Program-made: the position numbers and the translations under genes
From: Limoniibacter endophyticus
GTDB taxonomy: Bacteria > Pseudomonadota > Alphaproteobacteria > Rhizobiales > Rhizobiaceae
Reading direction: 5' to 3'
NCBI RefSeq assembly: GCF_014652835.1
Contig: NZ_BMZO01000002.1
Location: 349,071 to 413,070 of the forward strand
DNA length: 64,000 nucleotides
The notes under the pieces: generated by a model
What the model saw: the letters and a program-made list of their open reading frames with translations, nothing else
Database searches by the model: none
Told to the model about the DNA's origin: nothing
In this document: piece by piece, positions 24,916 to 35,463 of the stretch
How the letters are laid out: every line of letters starts with the position of its first letter
Position numbering within the stretch: position 1 is the first letter of the stretch

Positions 24916-26385
24916 TTAGCTCGTCTCGGCAATCAACATGATCGCATCATCATCGCTTGCCCATTGTGCGACTTCCTCTTCGCTGGCGCGCGGAGAATAA
25001 ATGCCCAGCGCGGCATAGGCTGTGCCGATGAGCGGCGCGCTCCAGCATGCGACGGAGGCAGGAATATAGAGCAGGTAATCCAGATTATCGACAGTTGCGA
25101 GGCCAAGCGCGGCAATGACATAGGCGCCTCCGGCGTTCCACGGGATAAGCGGAGACATGAGCGTGCCGCCTTCCTCGATGGCGCGCGACAGGTTGAGCGT
25201 CGAATAACGCATTCCGCGATAGACGGGCGCAAACATTCGGCCAGGCAGTGCGACGGAAAGATAAGGATCTCCCGCAACCGCATTGGTCGTGAGAGACGCA
25301 AGGACGGCGCTGAGATGGACCATGGCGAAGCCGCGAACGCGTCCGATTAACGCTTTCATGACCGTCTCGAGGCAGCCGGTCCGCTCAAGGGCCCCGCCTA
25401 GCGAAATCGCAAAAAGAATTAATGAAACCGTCCACATCATCGATTGCAGACCGCCGCGGTTGAGGAGCTTGTCAACCTCGATTACGCCCGTCGAAATCTC
25501 ATAGCCGTCAGCTGGGAATGTGAAAAGCGCTTTCAGTGTTTCGCCCTGAAAGACCATCGCGAGTACGGCGCCGGCAATAACGCCGGCAAAAAGTGACGGA
25601 ATCGGCGGATAGCGGCGAATTGCCAGCACCATGACCAGAAGCGGCGGCAGTAGAAATATCAGCGAGATCTGGAAGTTAGCTTCAAGAGAAGCCGTTATAG
25701 TCTCGATGCGATCGAAGGCGATGGTGCTGTCATCGATCATCGCGAATCCGACATAGAGATAAACGAGACCGGCAAGCATCATGGCTGGGATCGTGCTGGG
25801 GATAAGATTGCGGATGTGTGAGAATATATCGACGCCGCAGACTGAAGAGGCAAGATTCGTCGTATCGGAAAGCGGAGAGACCTTGTCACCGAAGAAGGCG
25901 CCGGAAACGATTGCGCCAGCCGTCCAGTAGACGGGTATGCCGAAGCCGCTGCCGATCCCCATCAGCGCGAGGCCAACTGTTCCGACTGTTCCCCAGGATG
26001 TGCCGAGCGCAACCGAAACGATCGCGCACAGGATCATGGCCGCGAAAAGAAAGACGCTCGGCGAGAGCATATTCAGACCGTAATAGATCAGCGTCGGCAC
26101 AGTCCCGCTTGCAATCCATGTCGCTATGATCATGCCGACCATGAAGAGGACTCCGATGGCTGGCAATGAGACGTTGATGACCTTGAACATGCCAGCACGG
26201 ATGTCCAGCCAGCCCAGGCCGTTCAGCCTCCCGACGACCGCAGTTATCGCAATGCCGATCGCCAGTGGAATATGAGGCGTGAAATTACCGAAGTAGAAGA
26301 TCTGGAGCCCCAGGATGGCAAGCGTCGCAATGATGGGAACCAGAGCCATCGGCAAGGATGGCGAGCGATAATCCAAGCTCTGCAT
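24916..26385 (-). CDS. nhaC: Na+/H+ antiporter, NhaC family
   Basis: A 489-residue inner-membrane protein with about 11-12 hydrophobic segments. NhaC/ion-transporter features include GTSWGTVGTVGLALMGIG, GAIVSGAFFGDKVSPLSDTT (the family signature with polar Asp/Ser residues in the membrane), TNAVAGDPYLSV, and EEGGTLMSPLIPWNAGG. It exports Na+ in exchange for protons, serving pH and salt balance. The gene stands alone, convergent with sqdC. Confidence 0.92.
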   Translation of the reverse strand: MQSLDYRSPSLPMALVPIIATLAILGLQIFYFGNFTPHIPLAIGIAITAVVGRLNGLGWLDIRAGMFKVINVSLPAIGVLFMVGMIIATWIASGTVPTLIYYGLNMLSPSVFLFAAMILCAIVSVALGTSWGTVGTVGLALMGIGSGFGIPVYWTAGAIVSGAFFGDKVSPLSDTTNLASSVCGVDIFSHIRNLIPSTIPAMMLAGLVYLYVGFAMIDDSTIAFDRIETITASLEANFQISLIFLLPPLLVMVLAIRRYPPIPSLFAGVIAGAVLAMVFQGETLKALFTFPADGYEISTGVIEVDKLLNRGGLQSMMWTVSLILFAISLGGALERTGCLETVMKALIGRVRGFAMVHLSAVLASLTTNAVAGDPYLSVALPGRMFAPVYRGMRYSTLNLSRAIEEGGTLMSPLIPWNAGGAYVIAALGLATVDNLDYLLYIPASVACWSAPLIGTAYAALGIYSPRASEEEVAQWASDDDAIMLIAETS

Positions 26386-26644
26386 AATGAAAAATCCAAG
26401 TCTTAAATAAATGCGGCAGGCATATCAGGAGGAATGCGGGCCGGGGGACGAGTATGCGAAAAATTGAACTCAAATAGTCGATTCGAAAATAGCAGAAACA
26501 AGTTACGGCCAGCAGCAATATTGCCCCTGATCGGCCTTGATCCTTCTTTCGCTAAACCATCACAGCATCAGGCACAAGCCATGGTCTTGTTCGGGAAGGG
26601 AAAATCTGTGAGATGCCCTGACCACGCCGTGATCCTCTCGCGGT

Positions 26645-27964
26645 CTAGCGAAGAGGGCGCAGTTGCGCCTCCCGGTGAGGAATGGCGCTTCTGCTTGCCA
26701 GAACCTTGTCGATACGGCGGCCGTCCAGGTCGATGATCTCGAAACGCCAGCCGTTGATATTGGCGATTTCGCCTGTCTTTGGCAGACGATGCAAATGGGA
26801 AAGCAGGAAGCCCGCCAGCGTGTCATAATCGCGGTTCTTCGGCAGCTCTATGCCCAGAAGGTCCGCTATTTCGTCGGCTGGCATATAACCAGCTAGCAGC
26901 CAGCTGCCATCCTCACGTTCGAATGCGGCAACGTCATCTTCTTCTAGATCGGAACGGAAGACGCCGGCAATCGCCTCCAGAATATCCGCGGGTGTTACCA
27001 TTCCTTCGAAATGTCCATATTCGTCATGGACGAGAGCCACTGGAATTTCCGCGTTCTTGAGTGTTTCGAGAACGGTCAACGCGTCCGCCTGATCATGGAC
27101 GACGGGTGCGGCGCGCACATGTTTTTCCCGGTCGAAGGCTTTGCCTTCCAGAAGGTCGATCAGGGCTTCGCGGACGGTAACAACGCCGATCATCTCATCG
27201 ACGCTGCCATTGCCGGCAGGAAGGCGGGCGTGGCCGGCTTCCATCAATTGGGTGCGGATGGTCTCATCGTCGGCATCGACATTAAGCCAGGTTACGTCGG
27301 TGCGGGGGGTCATCACACCCCGCACTGCGCGATCTGCAAGACGCATGACGCCTGTGATGAGACGACGCTCGTCAGATTCGAGAACGCCGGCGCTTTCAGC
27401 TTCCGCGATCAGCATCTGGATTTCCTCGTCAGTCACCTTTTCTTCGGTGTCCTTCTTGGCGCCGATCAGCTTCAGGACGCCGCGGCCGGAAACATCGAGG
27501 AGCCAGACGACGGGGGCACCAATGCGCGCCAGCATCCGCATGGCAGGAGCCACCTTGCATGCAACGCCTTCGGGGTTGCGCAATGCCAGTTGCTTGGGAA
27601 CGAGCTCGCCAATGATAAGTGAGCCGTAAGTTATAAGAGCGACAACAAAGCCCACACCGAGCGGTTCCGCAATGCGCGCGGGCAGACCGATTTCGGTGAA
27701 CATGGCCCCGGCGCGTATGCCGAGAGTGGCCCCTGAGAAAGCACCCGAAAGTACGCCGACCAGCGTGATGCCGATCTGGACGCTGGAAAGGAAGCGGCCT
27801 GGATTTTCGGAAAGCTCAAGGGCTGCGCGCGCGCCGGCCATGTTCTTTTCGGCAAGCGCCTTGAGCCTTCCCTGGCGGGAAGAGACAACCGCAAGCTCAC
27901 TCATCGCGAGGACGCCGTTGACGATGATGAGGGCTATGACAGCAGCGATTTCAACGTAAATCAT
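26645..27964 (-). CDS. hemolysin-family CNNM/CBS-domain membrane protein
   Basis: A 439-residue protein starting at ATG 27964 (MIYVEIAAVIAL) behind AGAAG. The N-terminal DUF21/CNNM membrane domain (about 1-200, with SELAVVSSRQGRLKAL, SVQIGITLVGVLSGAFSG and GELVPKQLALR) is followed by a CBS pair (VMTPRTDVTWLN through VALVHDEYGHFEGMVT) and a C-terminal CorC/HlyC transporter-associated domain (GFLLSHLHRLPKTGE). Such proteins are annotated as hemolysins but are better understood as Mg2+/Co2+ transport or export related. Single gene, followed by NhaC in the same direction after 260 bp. Confidence 0.9.
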   Translation of the reverse strand: MIYVEIAAVIALIIVNGVLAMSELAVVSSRQGRLKALAEKNMAGARAALELSENPGRFLSSVQIGITLVGVLSGAFSGATLGIRAGAMFTEIGLPARIAEPLGVGFVVALITYGSLIIGELVPKQLALRNPEGVACKVAPAMRMLARIGAPVVWLLDVSGRGVLKLIGAKKDTEEKVTDEEIQMLIAEAESAGVLESDERRLITGVMRLADRAVRGVMTPRTDVTWLNVDADDETIRTQLMEAGHARLPAGNGSVDEMIGVVTVREALIDLLEGKAFDREKHVRAAPVVHDQADALTVLETLKNAEIPVALVHDEYGHFEGMVTPADILEAIAGVFRSDLEEDDVAAFEREDGSWLLAGYMPADEIADLLGIELPKNRDYDTLAGFLLSHLHRLPKTGEIANINGWRFEIIDLDGRRIDKVLASRSAIPHREAQLRPLR

Positions 27965-28141
27965 GGGATCTTCTGAAAGAGAATGGACGATCCTACCATC
28001 ACGTGTGCTCCAGAGGAAAGCGTAAATCCGGTTTAGGTTTAGAGCACATTTCTCAAAAGGGCTTGATTGCTGGGAAACAGATTCAAGTTCTTCATGCAAC
28101 GAATCGCTTTTCGTTCATAACCCACTGGTAACGGATTCGTT

Positions 28142-29221
28142 TCAGCGGCAGGCGCGATAGCCGTTCCGGCGACTCTTCAAATCGAAATGGAAGTGGTTCC
28201 AATGGTCGGCATTGTAACCCGGGCCGAGCACGGTGGAGAAGTATGAGCAGGCGTCACCGCGAACATTATTGAGCAGCGAGCGCTGGCGAAAGGCAAACAG
28301 GCCCGGCTTTCGAACATTGATGTCACGACCATTGTTCAGTTCGATACGCATGACGTCGAGGGCATTGCCTTTCGAATGCTCGGAGGCAACTGCCGTGCCT
28401 CGGATCTTGCGGCAAGAATAACTCGAGCCCTGGTGGATTGCCTTGACACCCGAGAGATAACGCGTCCGCGCGGCAGGTGCGAGGTCGCTTTTCGTCCATT
28501 GCGCGAAGGCAAGCGCCATCTGGCAGTTGAGCGTGGCCGCTGGCTTCATGGAAATGCCGCCCGACAAGCCGCTGACTTTCACAGGCCACGCGACACCACA
28601 TCCGCCGCCATCATTGATTGGCGCAATATCCGTATACTGGACGCCGACGCGTTTCAGTTCCCGCCGGCACGCCAGCTCGCTCTGCGGCATGGCTCCGCTT
28701 TGTTCGCGTGGCAGTTCCATACGTGGATAGGCAACCGTGCGCATCTGCGGATTGGAGGGTACGAGACGCTGGAGCCCGCGCCCGGTATTCGCGGCAGAAG
28801 CCAGTTGGACCGGCTCTTGAGGCTCGATCGCAGCGGGAGGGGGAGGCGTTTGCGCCACAGGCTCCGGGTCCGGTGCCGTTGCAAACTCTTCTTCGGCCTG
28901 CGTAAGCTGGTTGGCCTGGTCATCGAGCGAGACAGGCGCGCCTGACGAAGACGGCAGGGTCGCTTCGTAGGACGAGGGCGTGCTCATGGCATAAGCGGGA
29001 GCAGGAACGGGAGCAGGAGGGATAGCCAAAGGCGCCGACGGAACGGGGGCGCCTGGACGCACAATGCTCGAAGTCGTGCCAAGCGCGATTTGCGGCCGGA
29101 TGTCGAGCGCACTTTCCGTGCTGCAGCTTGTCAGGACCAGCGCCGAAACGAGGGCAAACCCGACGCCAGCAGCGCAATGCCTCTTGGTTTTTTCAATGCT
29201 GGATGTCCGGAAAGCCGGCAT
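28142..29221 (-). CDS. extensin-like family lipoprotein
   Basis: A 359-residue protein. Signal ending ALVLTSC gives a probable lipidated Cys at about 33. A long Pro/Ala/Ser-rich spacer (about 45-170) is followed by the extensin-like C-terminal domain: CRRELKRVGVQY, GCGVAWPVKVSG, SEHSKGNALDVMRI and HWNHFHFDLKS. The H-x6-D and HWNHFH residues resemble the zinc-binding set of LAS-type peptidoglycan peptidases, so a cell-wall enzyme role is plausible but unproven. The spacer could reach across the periplasm. Unlinked to other cell-wall genes here. Confidence 0.87.
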   Translation of the reverse strand: MPAFRTSSIEKTKRHCAAGVGFALVSALVLTSCSTESALDIRPQIALGTTSSIVRPGAPVPSAPLAIPPAPVPAPAYAMSTPSSYEATLPSSSGAPVSLDDQANQLTQAEEEFATAPDPEPVAQTPPPPAAIEPQEPVQLASAANTGRGLQRLVPSNPQMRTVAYPRMELPREQSGAMPQSELACRRELKRVGVQYTDIAPINDGGGCGVAWPVKVSGLSGGISMKPAATLNCQMALAFAQWTKSDLAPAARTRYLSGVKAIHQGSSYSCRKIRGTAVASEHSKGNALDVMRIELNNGRDINVRKPGLFAFRQRSLLNNVRGDACSYFSTVLGPGYNADHWNHFHFDLKSRRNGYRACR

Positions 29222-29348
29222 GGATGCGCTCCGCGCCTCAGCGCGACCCAGATGGTGCGCCCGTTGACAAGATCATCTTAAGCTAATGGAAAAATGGTAA
29301 AGGAAAGGTCACCGAACGCGGCGCCTTTTGGGGCCATTTCAAGGCAGA

Positions 29349-29771
29349 TCAGGCACCGATAGCTTCGAGGCCGGCCTCAAGATGATCGTCCAGCATTGGA
29401 AGCGACAGCAGATAATCAGGGATGCGACGCAGGTTGCGCCGACGGGCTTCCACAAGCGCGTCTTCCCATTCGTCGGGGGTAAAATCTCCGCGACCGATCC
29501 AGACGATTGCCAGCAGTTCAAGCCGCTGATCGACGTTGAGATCGGAAATCAGTCCGCGTAATTCGCTGGCGCGAAGGTCGTCCTGCTCTTCTTCAGCAAG
29601 TCCGTCGTGACGATGGGTTTCGTGGAAGTCGTCATCCACTTCCGTGTCGTGTTCATAACCGGCGTCGAAGTCCGATCGCAACTCAGCGCCGACCGCCCGC
29701 GCCTTCAGGATCAGGTCTCTGATTTCGTCCGTCTTCAGCGAAAGTTCGAACTCGCGATCCTGCTTTTGCAT
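29349..29771 (-). CDS. DUF3775 domain protein
   Basis: A 140-residue acidic soluble protein. It begins with a helical segment LKTDEIRDLILKARAVGAE, then an Asp/Glu/His-rich stretch (YEHDTEVDDDFHETHRHD), and the DUF3775 core LRGLISDLNVDQRLELLAIVWIGRGDF followed by WEDALVEARRR and PDYLLSLPMLDDHLEAGLEAIG. The family is widespread in alphaproteobacteria and uncharacterised. Start ATG 29771 behind GGGGAGGAGCACC. Confidence 0.85.
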   Translation of the reverse strand: MQKQDREFELSLKTDEIRDLILKARAVGAELRSDFDAGYEHDTEVDDDFHETHRHDGLAEEEQDDLRASELRGLISDLNVDQRLELLAIVWIGRGDFTPDEWEDALVEARRRNLRRIPDYLLSLPMLDDHLEAGLEAIGA

Positions 29772-30034
29772 GGTGCTCCTCCCCGGAAACCCTGCGTCGG
29801 CCTCTTCTTCTCCCTGCTCCCGACGCTGAAACTATAACGTAGCGGCTGACATTTGTCGCGCGAGTTTAAATCTCGCGCATTTTGCCATGGAAAATAGCAA
29901 TATCATTGCTATATTCAGCTGATTCAGGCAGCGGTTTCGTCGGCTCAGTATGTCGTCGGACCGTTTTGTTTTTGTGTAGCGCCTGGATTGTCGAACAAAG
30001 CTGCGGGGGTAACCGCAGAAGGAAGGTCCGAGTC

Positions 30035-30508
30035 ATGAATAAGGTTCCGATGACCATTTCCGGGCACGCCGCGCTCACCGAAGAGTTGCGTTGGCGCCAG
30101 CAGGAAGAGCGTCCTCGCATCATCGATGCCATCTCCGAAGCACGTGCGCATGGCGACCTCTCGGAAAACGCTGAATATCATGCTGCCAAGGAAAGCCAGA
30201 GCCTCAACGAAGGCCGTATCAATGAACTTGAAGACCTTATCGCGCGTGCGGAAGTGATCGATGTATCAAAGCTGTCGGGCGACACGGTCAAGTTTGGTGC
30301 AACGGTGACGTTGATCGATGAAGATACCGAGGAAGAAAAGAAGTATCAGATCGTCGGCGATCAGGAAGCCGACGTGAAAGCGGGCAAGATTTCTGTTAGC
30401 TCACCAATTGCGCGCGCGCTGATCGGCAAGGCCGTCGGCGACAGCATCGAGGTGAACGCACCCGGCGGCGCCCGCGGCTATGAAATCGAAAAAATCGATT
30501 TCATCTGA
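30035..30508 (+). CDS. greA: transcription elongation factor GreA
   Basis: A 157-residue GreA that rescues backtracked RNA polymerase by stimulating transcript cleavage. The N-terminal coiled coil carries the tip acidic residues in [20 protein letters not shown], and the C-terminal domain contains [20 protein letters not shown] and ALIGKAVGD. Start ATG 30035 behind GGAAGG. It leads directly into the LPS glycosyltransferase gene (25 nt), the same pairing as greA-lpsB in Sinorhizobium. Confidence 0.95.
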   Translation: MNKVPMTISGHAALTEELRWRQQEERPRIIDAISEARAHGDLSENAEYHAAKESQSLNEGRINELEDLIARAEVIDVSKLSGDTVKFGATVTLIDEDTEEEKKYQIVGDQEADVKAGKISVSSPIARALIGKAVGDSIEVNAPGGARGYEIEKIDFI

Positions 30509-30532
30509 TCATCGCATTTTCCATTGAACAGT

Positions 30533-31645
30533 ATGAATTCGAGCGCGCGGCCAACCTCCTCCTATAGCAACCCCGCTGCGGTTGAGGTGGTCGCGCCGAA
30601 TTTCAAGAAGCGGCTTTCCGGTGTGACCAGCACCGTCGTGCAGCTTGTGCCGGTTCAGCGTCGCCGTCTCAACATTGCGACGCTTGCACCAGAGGGCGCT
30701 TTACCCGATCATTTGCCGAGAATCCGATTTCGCGATCTTCTCTCCTTCTGGAGGAAGCCTGCCGGTCGTCCATTCCGCATCTGGCACGCACGCCGGAACG
30801 TAGAGATGATCTTCGGACTATTGCTGCGCGACATCCTGCGCATGCCGCTGCGAATCGTGTTTACATCGGCGGCGCAACGCGACCACAAGCCATTTACGAA
30901 ATGGCTGATAGCGCGCATGGATGCGGTGATCGCAACCAGCCGCCGCTCGGGCAGTTTTCTGAAAGTTCCGCATACGGTAATCATGCATGGCACGGATCTG
31001 GAGCGATTTTCGCCTCCGGAGAATCGTGCCGCCGAATTTGCCAAAGCCAATATTCCGGGGCGTTATGCCATCGGCTGTTTCGGACGTGTGCGTCACCAGA
31101 AGGGTACTGACCTTTTCGTCAACGCGATGATCGCGCTGTTGCCGCAATATCCTGACTGGACGGCGGTCGTCACGGGCCGCGTGACGGCTGAACACAAGCC
31201 TTTCGAAAATGAGTTGAAGCGCAGGATTACAGCCGCGGGGTTGCAGGACCGTATTCTGCTGCTGGGCGAGGTTGACGATGTTCTTGTCTGGTACAAGCGC
31301 ATATCGCTTTATGTTGCGCCATCGCGTAACGAAGGTTTCGGGTTGACGCCGATAGAGGCGATGGCAGCTGGTGTGCCCGTGGTGGCCTCCGATGCGGGAG
31401 CCTATGCCGAGCAGATCAAAGAGGGGGAGACGGGCGCTGTCGTGCCTGCGGGCGACGGTAACGCGCTCGTGAACAAGATTAAACCCTATTTCGATGATCC
31501 AACATTGTGCGAGAGGCATGGTGAGGCTGCAACTCGCCATGTCCATCAGGCGTTCACGCTTCAGCGCGAGGCTGAAGCAATCGAGCGCATCTATGTGGAT
31601 CTTTGGGCCAGGGGAAGCATTTGGAACGGGTCGAAGCCTTCGTAA
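30533..31645 (+). CDS. lpsB: LPS core mannosyltransferase, GT4 (LpsB/LpcC/WadC-like)
   Basis: A 370-residue GT-B glycosyltransferase. Conserved pieces: FTSAAQRDHKPFTKWLI, DAVIATSRRSGSFL, HGTDLERFSPP, IGCFGRVRHQKGTDLFV and the GT4 donor site APSRNEGFGLTPIEAMAAG with the EX7E pattern. LpsB of Sinorhizobium, LpcC of Rhizobium and WadC of Brucella are mannosyltransferases that add mannose to the Kdo of the LPS core; the greA linkage supports this assignment. A TTG at 30524 is an alternative start. The next gene begins inside its last codons. Confidence 0.87.
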   Translation: MNSSARPTSSYSNPAAVEVVAPNFKKRLSGVTSTVVQLVPVQRRRLNIATLAPEGALPDHLPRIRFRDLLSFWRKPAGRPFRIWHARRNVEMIFGLLLRDILRMPLRIVFTSAAQRDHKPFTKWLIARMDAVIATSRRSGSFLKVPHTVIMHGTDLERFSPPENRAAEFAKANIPGRYAIGCFGRVRHQKGTDLFVNAMIALLPQYPDWTAVVTGRVTAEHKPFENELKRRITAAGLQDRILLLGEVDDVLVWYKRISLYVAPSRNEGFGLTPIEAMAAGVPVVASDAGAYAEQIKEGETGAVVPAGDGNALVNKIKPYFDDPTLCERHGEAATRHVHQAFTLQREAEAIERIYVDLWARGSIWNGSKPS

Positions 31646-32367
31646 TCCACCTGAAGCGCGCCACGCGGCGCGCCTCCCAGGTCGAAAAGCTCAAGCTGCA
31701 ATCTCCGGTACTGCTGCATGTGCTGGATGCCGTCGATGCTCAGACAATGCCTGAAGAGCTAGTGCGTCAGCATTTTCAGGATCATCTTTTCTCGCCAAAC
31801 TATCCGTTTGTCTTGCAGAATACGGAGATTGCCTGTTTCCTCTCACATCGTAGGGCGTGGCAGGCAATCATCGACAATGACCTCGAGGCCGGTCTGGTCA
31901 TAGAAGACGACGTTGATCTGCATCCGCAATTTGCGGAAGCCTTCGAGAAAGCTGTCTCGATCCTGAAGCCCAGCGACTATATCCGCTTCCCGCGCTACGG
32001 GCGCGGAGAGGAGCCTGTCAGGCATCTCCTGCGCGGTGATATTTCCATTTTTGCTCCCCGGCTTCCCGGGCTCGGCATGCAGGCCACGTTGATCGGTCGG
32101 CAGGCAGCGCACGCGCTTCTTGACGCGACTGAAAAGTTTGACCGCCCGGTAGATACGATGATCCAGATGCACTGGATCCATGGCGCACGCGTGCTCACCG
32201 TGCGCCCGATCTGCATCAGCGAAGTTCATCAACAGCTCGGCGGTACGGTGGTGCAGAAGAAGCGGCAGCCGCTTCTCTACCGCCTCAATCACGAGATTGG
32301 CCGACCGTTCTATCGTCTGCAAATCTGGCTGATGAGCAAGATGCGTCGCGCGGCTGCGCGTGGCTAA
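31621..32367 (+). CDS. glycosyltransferase family 25 (LPS)
   Basis: A 248-residue GT25 protein. FVIHLKRATRRASQVEKL at the start, VLDAVDAQTM, IACFLSHRRAWQAII, and the metal-binding acidic motif LVIEDDVDLHPQF; then LGMQATLIGRQAAHALL. GT25 enzymes transfer sugars, often galactose or glucose, in LPS core synthesis. Start is read as TTG 31621, 6 nt after AGGGG, which overlaps the mannosyltransferase gene by 25 nt; 31603 is an alternative. It shares an operon with greA and lpsB. A second GT25 gene lies at 40065-40808. Confidence 0.85.
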   Translation: MERVEAFVIHLKRATRRASQVEKLKLQSPVLLHVLDAVDAQTMPEELVRQHFQDHLFSPNYPFVLQNTEIACFLSHRRAWQAIIDNDLEAGLVIEDDVDLHPQFAEAFEKAVSILKPSDYIRFPRYGRGEEPVRHLLRGDISIFAPRLPGLGMQATLIGRQAAHALLDATEKFDRPVDTMIQMHWIHGARVLTVRPICISEVHQQLGGTVVQKKRQPLLYRLNHEIGRPFYRLQIWLMSKMRRAAARG

Positions 32368-32377
32368 TGCCAGAGTG

Positions 32378-32857
32378 CTATTCGTCCCCGATGGCGACGA
32401 CGCCCTTGTCCTTCACCTGACGGATGGTGAGAGCCGTGCGGACGGTATCGACGTTTGGAGAAGAAGTCAGTTCTTCGATGACGAAACTCTGGAAGGTAGC
32501 CAGATCAGCCGCCACGCAATGCAGCATGAAATCGGATTCGCCCGAAACCATCCAGGCACCTCGGACGATGGGCCAACGCTGCGTCAGCTCGGCAAAGGCT
32601 TTGAGTTCAGCATCGGACTGATGCTGCAAGCCCACAAGGCAAAAGGCTACGACGTCCAGGCCGAGGGCAGGGCTGTTGAGCAATGCCCGGTAACCCCGGA
32701 TTATGCCGGTGTCTTCGAGGCGCTTGACCCGGCGCAAGCAAGGCGGAGCAGAAATACCGACGCGTTTGGACAAGTCGACATTGGTGATGCGACCGTCCCG
32801 CTGTAATTCTCGAAGAATTTTCCAGTCGATGGCATCAAGATCGGCTTTTACCGGCAT
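32378..32857 (-). CDS. Lrp/AsnC-family transcriptional regulator
   Basis: A 159-residue regulator with an N-terminal AsnC helix-turn-helix (DLDAIDWKILRELQRDGRIT, NVDLSKRVGISAPPCLRRV) and a C-terminal RAM ligand-binding domain (VRGAWMVSGESDFMLHCVA). It is convergent with the GT25 gene and divergent from trxB. The same Lrp - trxB - LysR order occurs in Sinorhizobium. The effector amino acid is not predictable. Confidence 0.92.
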   Translation of the reverse strand: MPVKADLDAIDWKILRELQRDGRITNVDLSKRVGISAPPCLRRVKRLEDTGIIRGYRALLNSPALGLDVVAFCLVGLQHQSDAELKAFAELTQRWPIVRGAWMVSGESDFMLHCVAADLATFQSFVIEELTSSPNVDTVRTALTIRQVKDKGVVAIGDE

Positions 32858-33047
32858 GTGGCTCCATTCCGCCGTGACAGGCGCAAGAATCGTTTCTCTG
32901 ACGATAGACTATTGAAACAATCATGTCTGGCCATAGTTCACAGCTTTCCACGGTCGATTTTAGCCTAATCGGTGCATTTTTCTGCTTCTTCCACTAAGTT
33001 AGAGAAGAAACAGGGGAACGTTTTCGCCATTTGAGCGAAAATTTTGA

Positions 33048-34085
<1,038 letters not shown>

Positions 34086-34235
34086 TCGCGTCATTGCGTC
34101 GCATATGTGCCTTGCAAAATTGCATGGCTGGGATACGATTGCTATTCAGGTTTGAATTATAACAAGCATTGGAAAGACAAGGGAAAACCGGTCCACCAAT
34201 GCTCGCCCATGCTGAATTGAGAGAGGGGGAGGTTA

Positions 34236-35132
34236 ATGTCGCTCGACTGGGACAAGCTGCGCGTTTTCCACGCAGCAGCTGAAGCAGGTTCGTTCACCCA
34301 CGCGGCAGAAACGCTTAACCTCTCGCAATCGGCAATTTCGCGTCAGGTCAGTGCGCTGGAACACGATGTGGGCGTACCGCTGTTTCATCGTCACGCGCGA
34401 GGGTTGGTGCTGACGGAGCAGGGAGAGATCCTTTTTCGCACCGCGCATGATGTTCTGCTTAAGCTGGAAAACGTCAAGAACCGCCTTACCGAGTCAAAGG
34501 ATCGCCCCTCGGGTATCTTGCGCGTCAGCACCACGGTCGGTCTTGGCACCGGCTGGCTGACGGAGCGCGTTCACGAGTTCGTGGAGCTTTATCCGGATAT
34601 CCAGCTGCAGCTCGTCTTCTCCAACGAGGAGCTGGATTTAACAATGCGCCAGGCAGATTGTGCGCTGCGCCTGCGTCAGCCGCAACAGCCGGATCTCATC
34701 CAGCGCAAGCTGTTCACCATGCACCTGCATCTCTTCGCAGGCCCCTCATATCTGGAGCGCTACGGAAAACCGAAGGCGCTGGCGGAGCTGGATAAACACC
34801 GTATCATCACCTTTGGTGAACCCGTGCCAGCGTTTCTCCGCGAATTGAATTCGCTCGAAACGATCGGTCTGCCGGAGGGTGAGCGGCGGCATGCGACGGT
34901 GCAGATCAACGATCTCATGTCGATGCGCCGGGTGGTAAAGCGCGGCGTGGGAATAGCGCTTCTTCCGGGCTATATGGCGGACAAGGACAAGGAACTGGTG
35001 CGGATTCTGCCGGAAATCGCCGTGCCGCACTTCGATACGTATTTCTGCTATCCTGAAGCGATGAAGAATCAGGCCAAGCTCAAGGCGTTCCGTGACTTCG
35101 TTTTCGCCAAGGCGCGAAACTGGGCCTATTGA
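34236..35132 (+). CDS. vtlR: LysR-type regulator, VtlR/LsrB-like
   Basis: A 298-residue LysR-family regulator. The HTH LRVFHAAAEAGSFTHAAETL then QSAISRQVSALEHDVGVPLF is followed by a substrate-binding domain with LRVSTTVGLGTGWLTERV, FSNEELDLTMRQADCALRL and RRVVKRGVGIALLPGYMA. Position directly after trxB and before an AbcR-like sRNA matches LsrB of Sinorhizobium and VtlR of Brucella, both required for full symbiosis or virulence; VtlR activates abcR2. The start at 34236 has GGGGGAGG upstream. The assignment relies on gene order plus the adjacent sRNA. Confidence 0.88.
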   Translation: MSLDWDKLRVFHAAAEAGSFTHAAETLNLSQSAISRQVSALEHDVGVPLFHRHARGLVLTEQGEILFRTAHDVLLKLENVKNRLTESKDRPSGILRVSTTVGLGTGWLTERVHEFVELYPDIQLQLVFSNEELDLTMRQADCALRLRQPQQPDLIQRKLFTMHLHLFAGPSYLERYGKPKALAELDKHRIITFGEPVPAFLRELNSLETIGLPEGERRHATVQINDLMSMRRVVKRGVGIALLPGYMADKDKELVRILPEIAVPHFDTYFCYPEAMKNQAKLKAFRDFVFAKARNWAY

Positions 35133-35277
35133 TCGCTCTTTCGCGATAAAGATCGTTATGCCGAGGGCCCAGCGCTGTCGGCATTTCTTTTGAGAGGGCA
35201 GACTTGGCTTTATGATTGCCGCAAGATGGAACTGTAACAGCAATATGACAGGCATTGTGCTAAACATTTATGCAGCC

Positions 35278-35344
35278 ATGCATTAATGCATGTCTGAAAT
35301 GCGAGCTGAGCGCTTGTTTATTGGGCAGATAAGGAGGATATAAA
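35278..35344 (+). promoter_or_regulatory. promoter region of AbcR-like sRNA with LysR-type palindrome
   Basis: A perfect 14-bp palindrome ATGCATTAATGCAT (35278-35291) is followed by a weak -35 TTGTTT (35314-35319), a 19-bp gap and a good -10 TATAAA (35339-35344). With transcription starting near 35351 the palindrome is centred about 65 bp upstream, the position of the primary recognition site in LysR-regulated promoters. VtlR/LsrB, encoded just upstream, is the natural candidate. Confidence 0.6.
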
Positions 35345-35350
35345 GATCAT

Positions 35351-35463
35351 CTTTCAGGCGCGTTCCTCCTCCCATTGGCGCCTGTTAGTGTTCCCCTCTG
35401 GAGTTTTTGCCTTAATTGGCACTCCACACTTATAGCCGGATCCTTCGATCCGGCTTTTTTTTT
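35351..35463 (+). ncRNA. abcR: AbcR-family (alpha-r15) small regulatory RNA
   Basis: About 113 nt with three hairpins. The first, CAGGCGC/GCGCCTG (35355-35384), exposes a CGTTCCTCCTCCCATTG loop whose CCTCC run is complementary to Shine-Dalgarno sequences. A second single-stranded anti-SD run GTTCCCCTCT follows. The second hairpin is GGAGT..GCC/GGC..ACTCC (35400-35425). The terminator GCCGGATC-CTTC-GATCCGGC is followed by nine T. This is the architecture of AbcR1/AbcR2, Hfq-dependent repressors of ABC-transporter mRNAs in Agrobacterium, Sinorhizobium and Brucella. Location after the VtlR/LsrB-like gene is also conserved. The 5' end is inferred from the -10 box. Confidence 0.85.
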
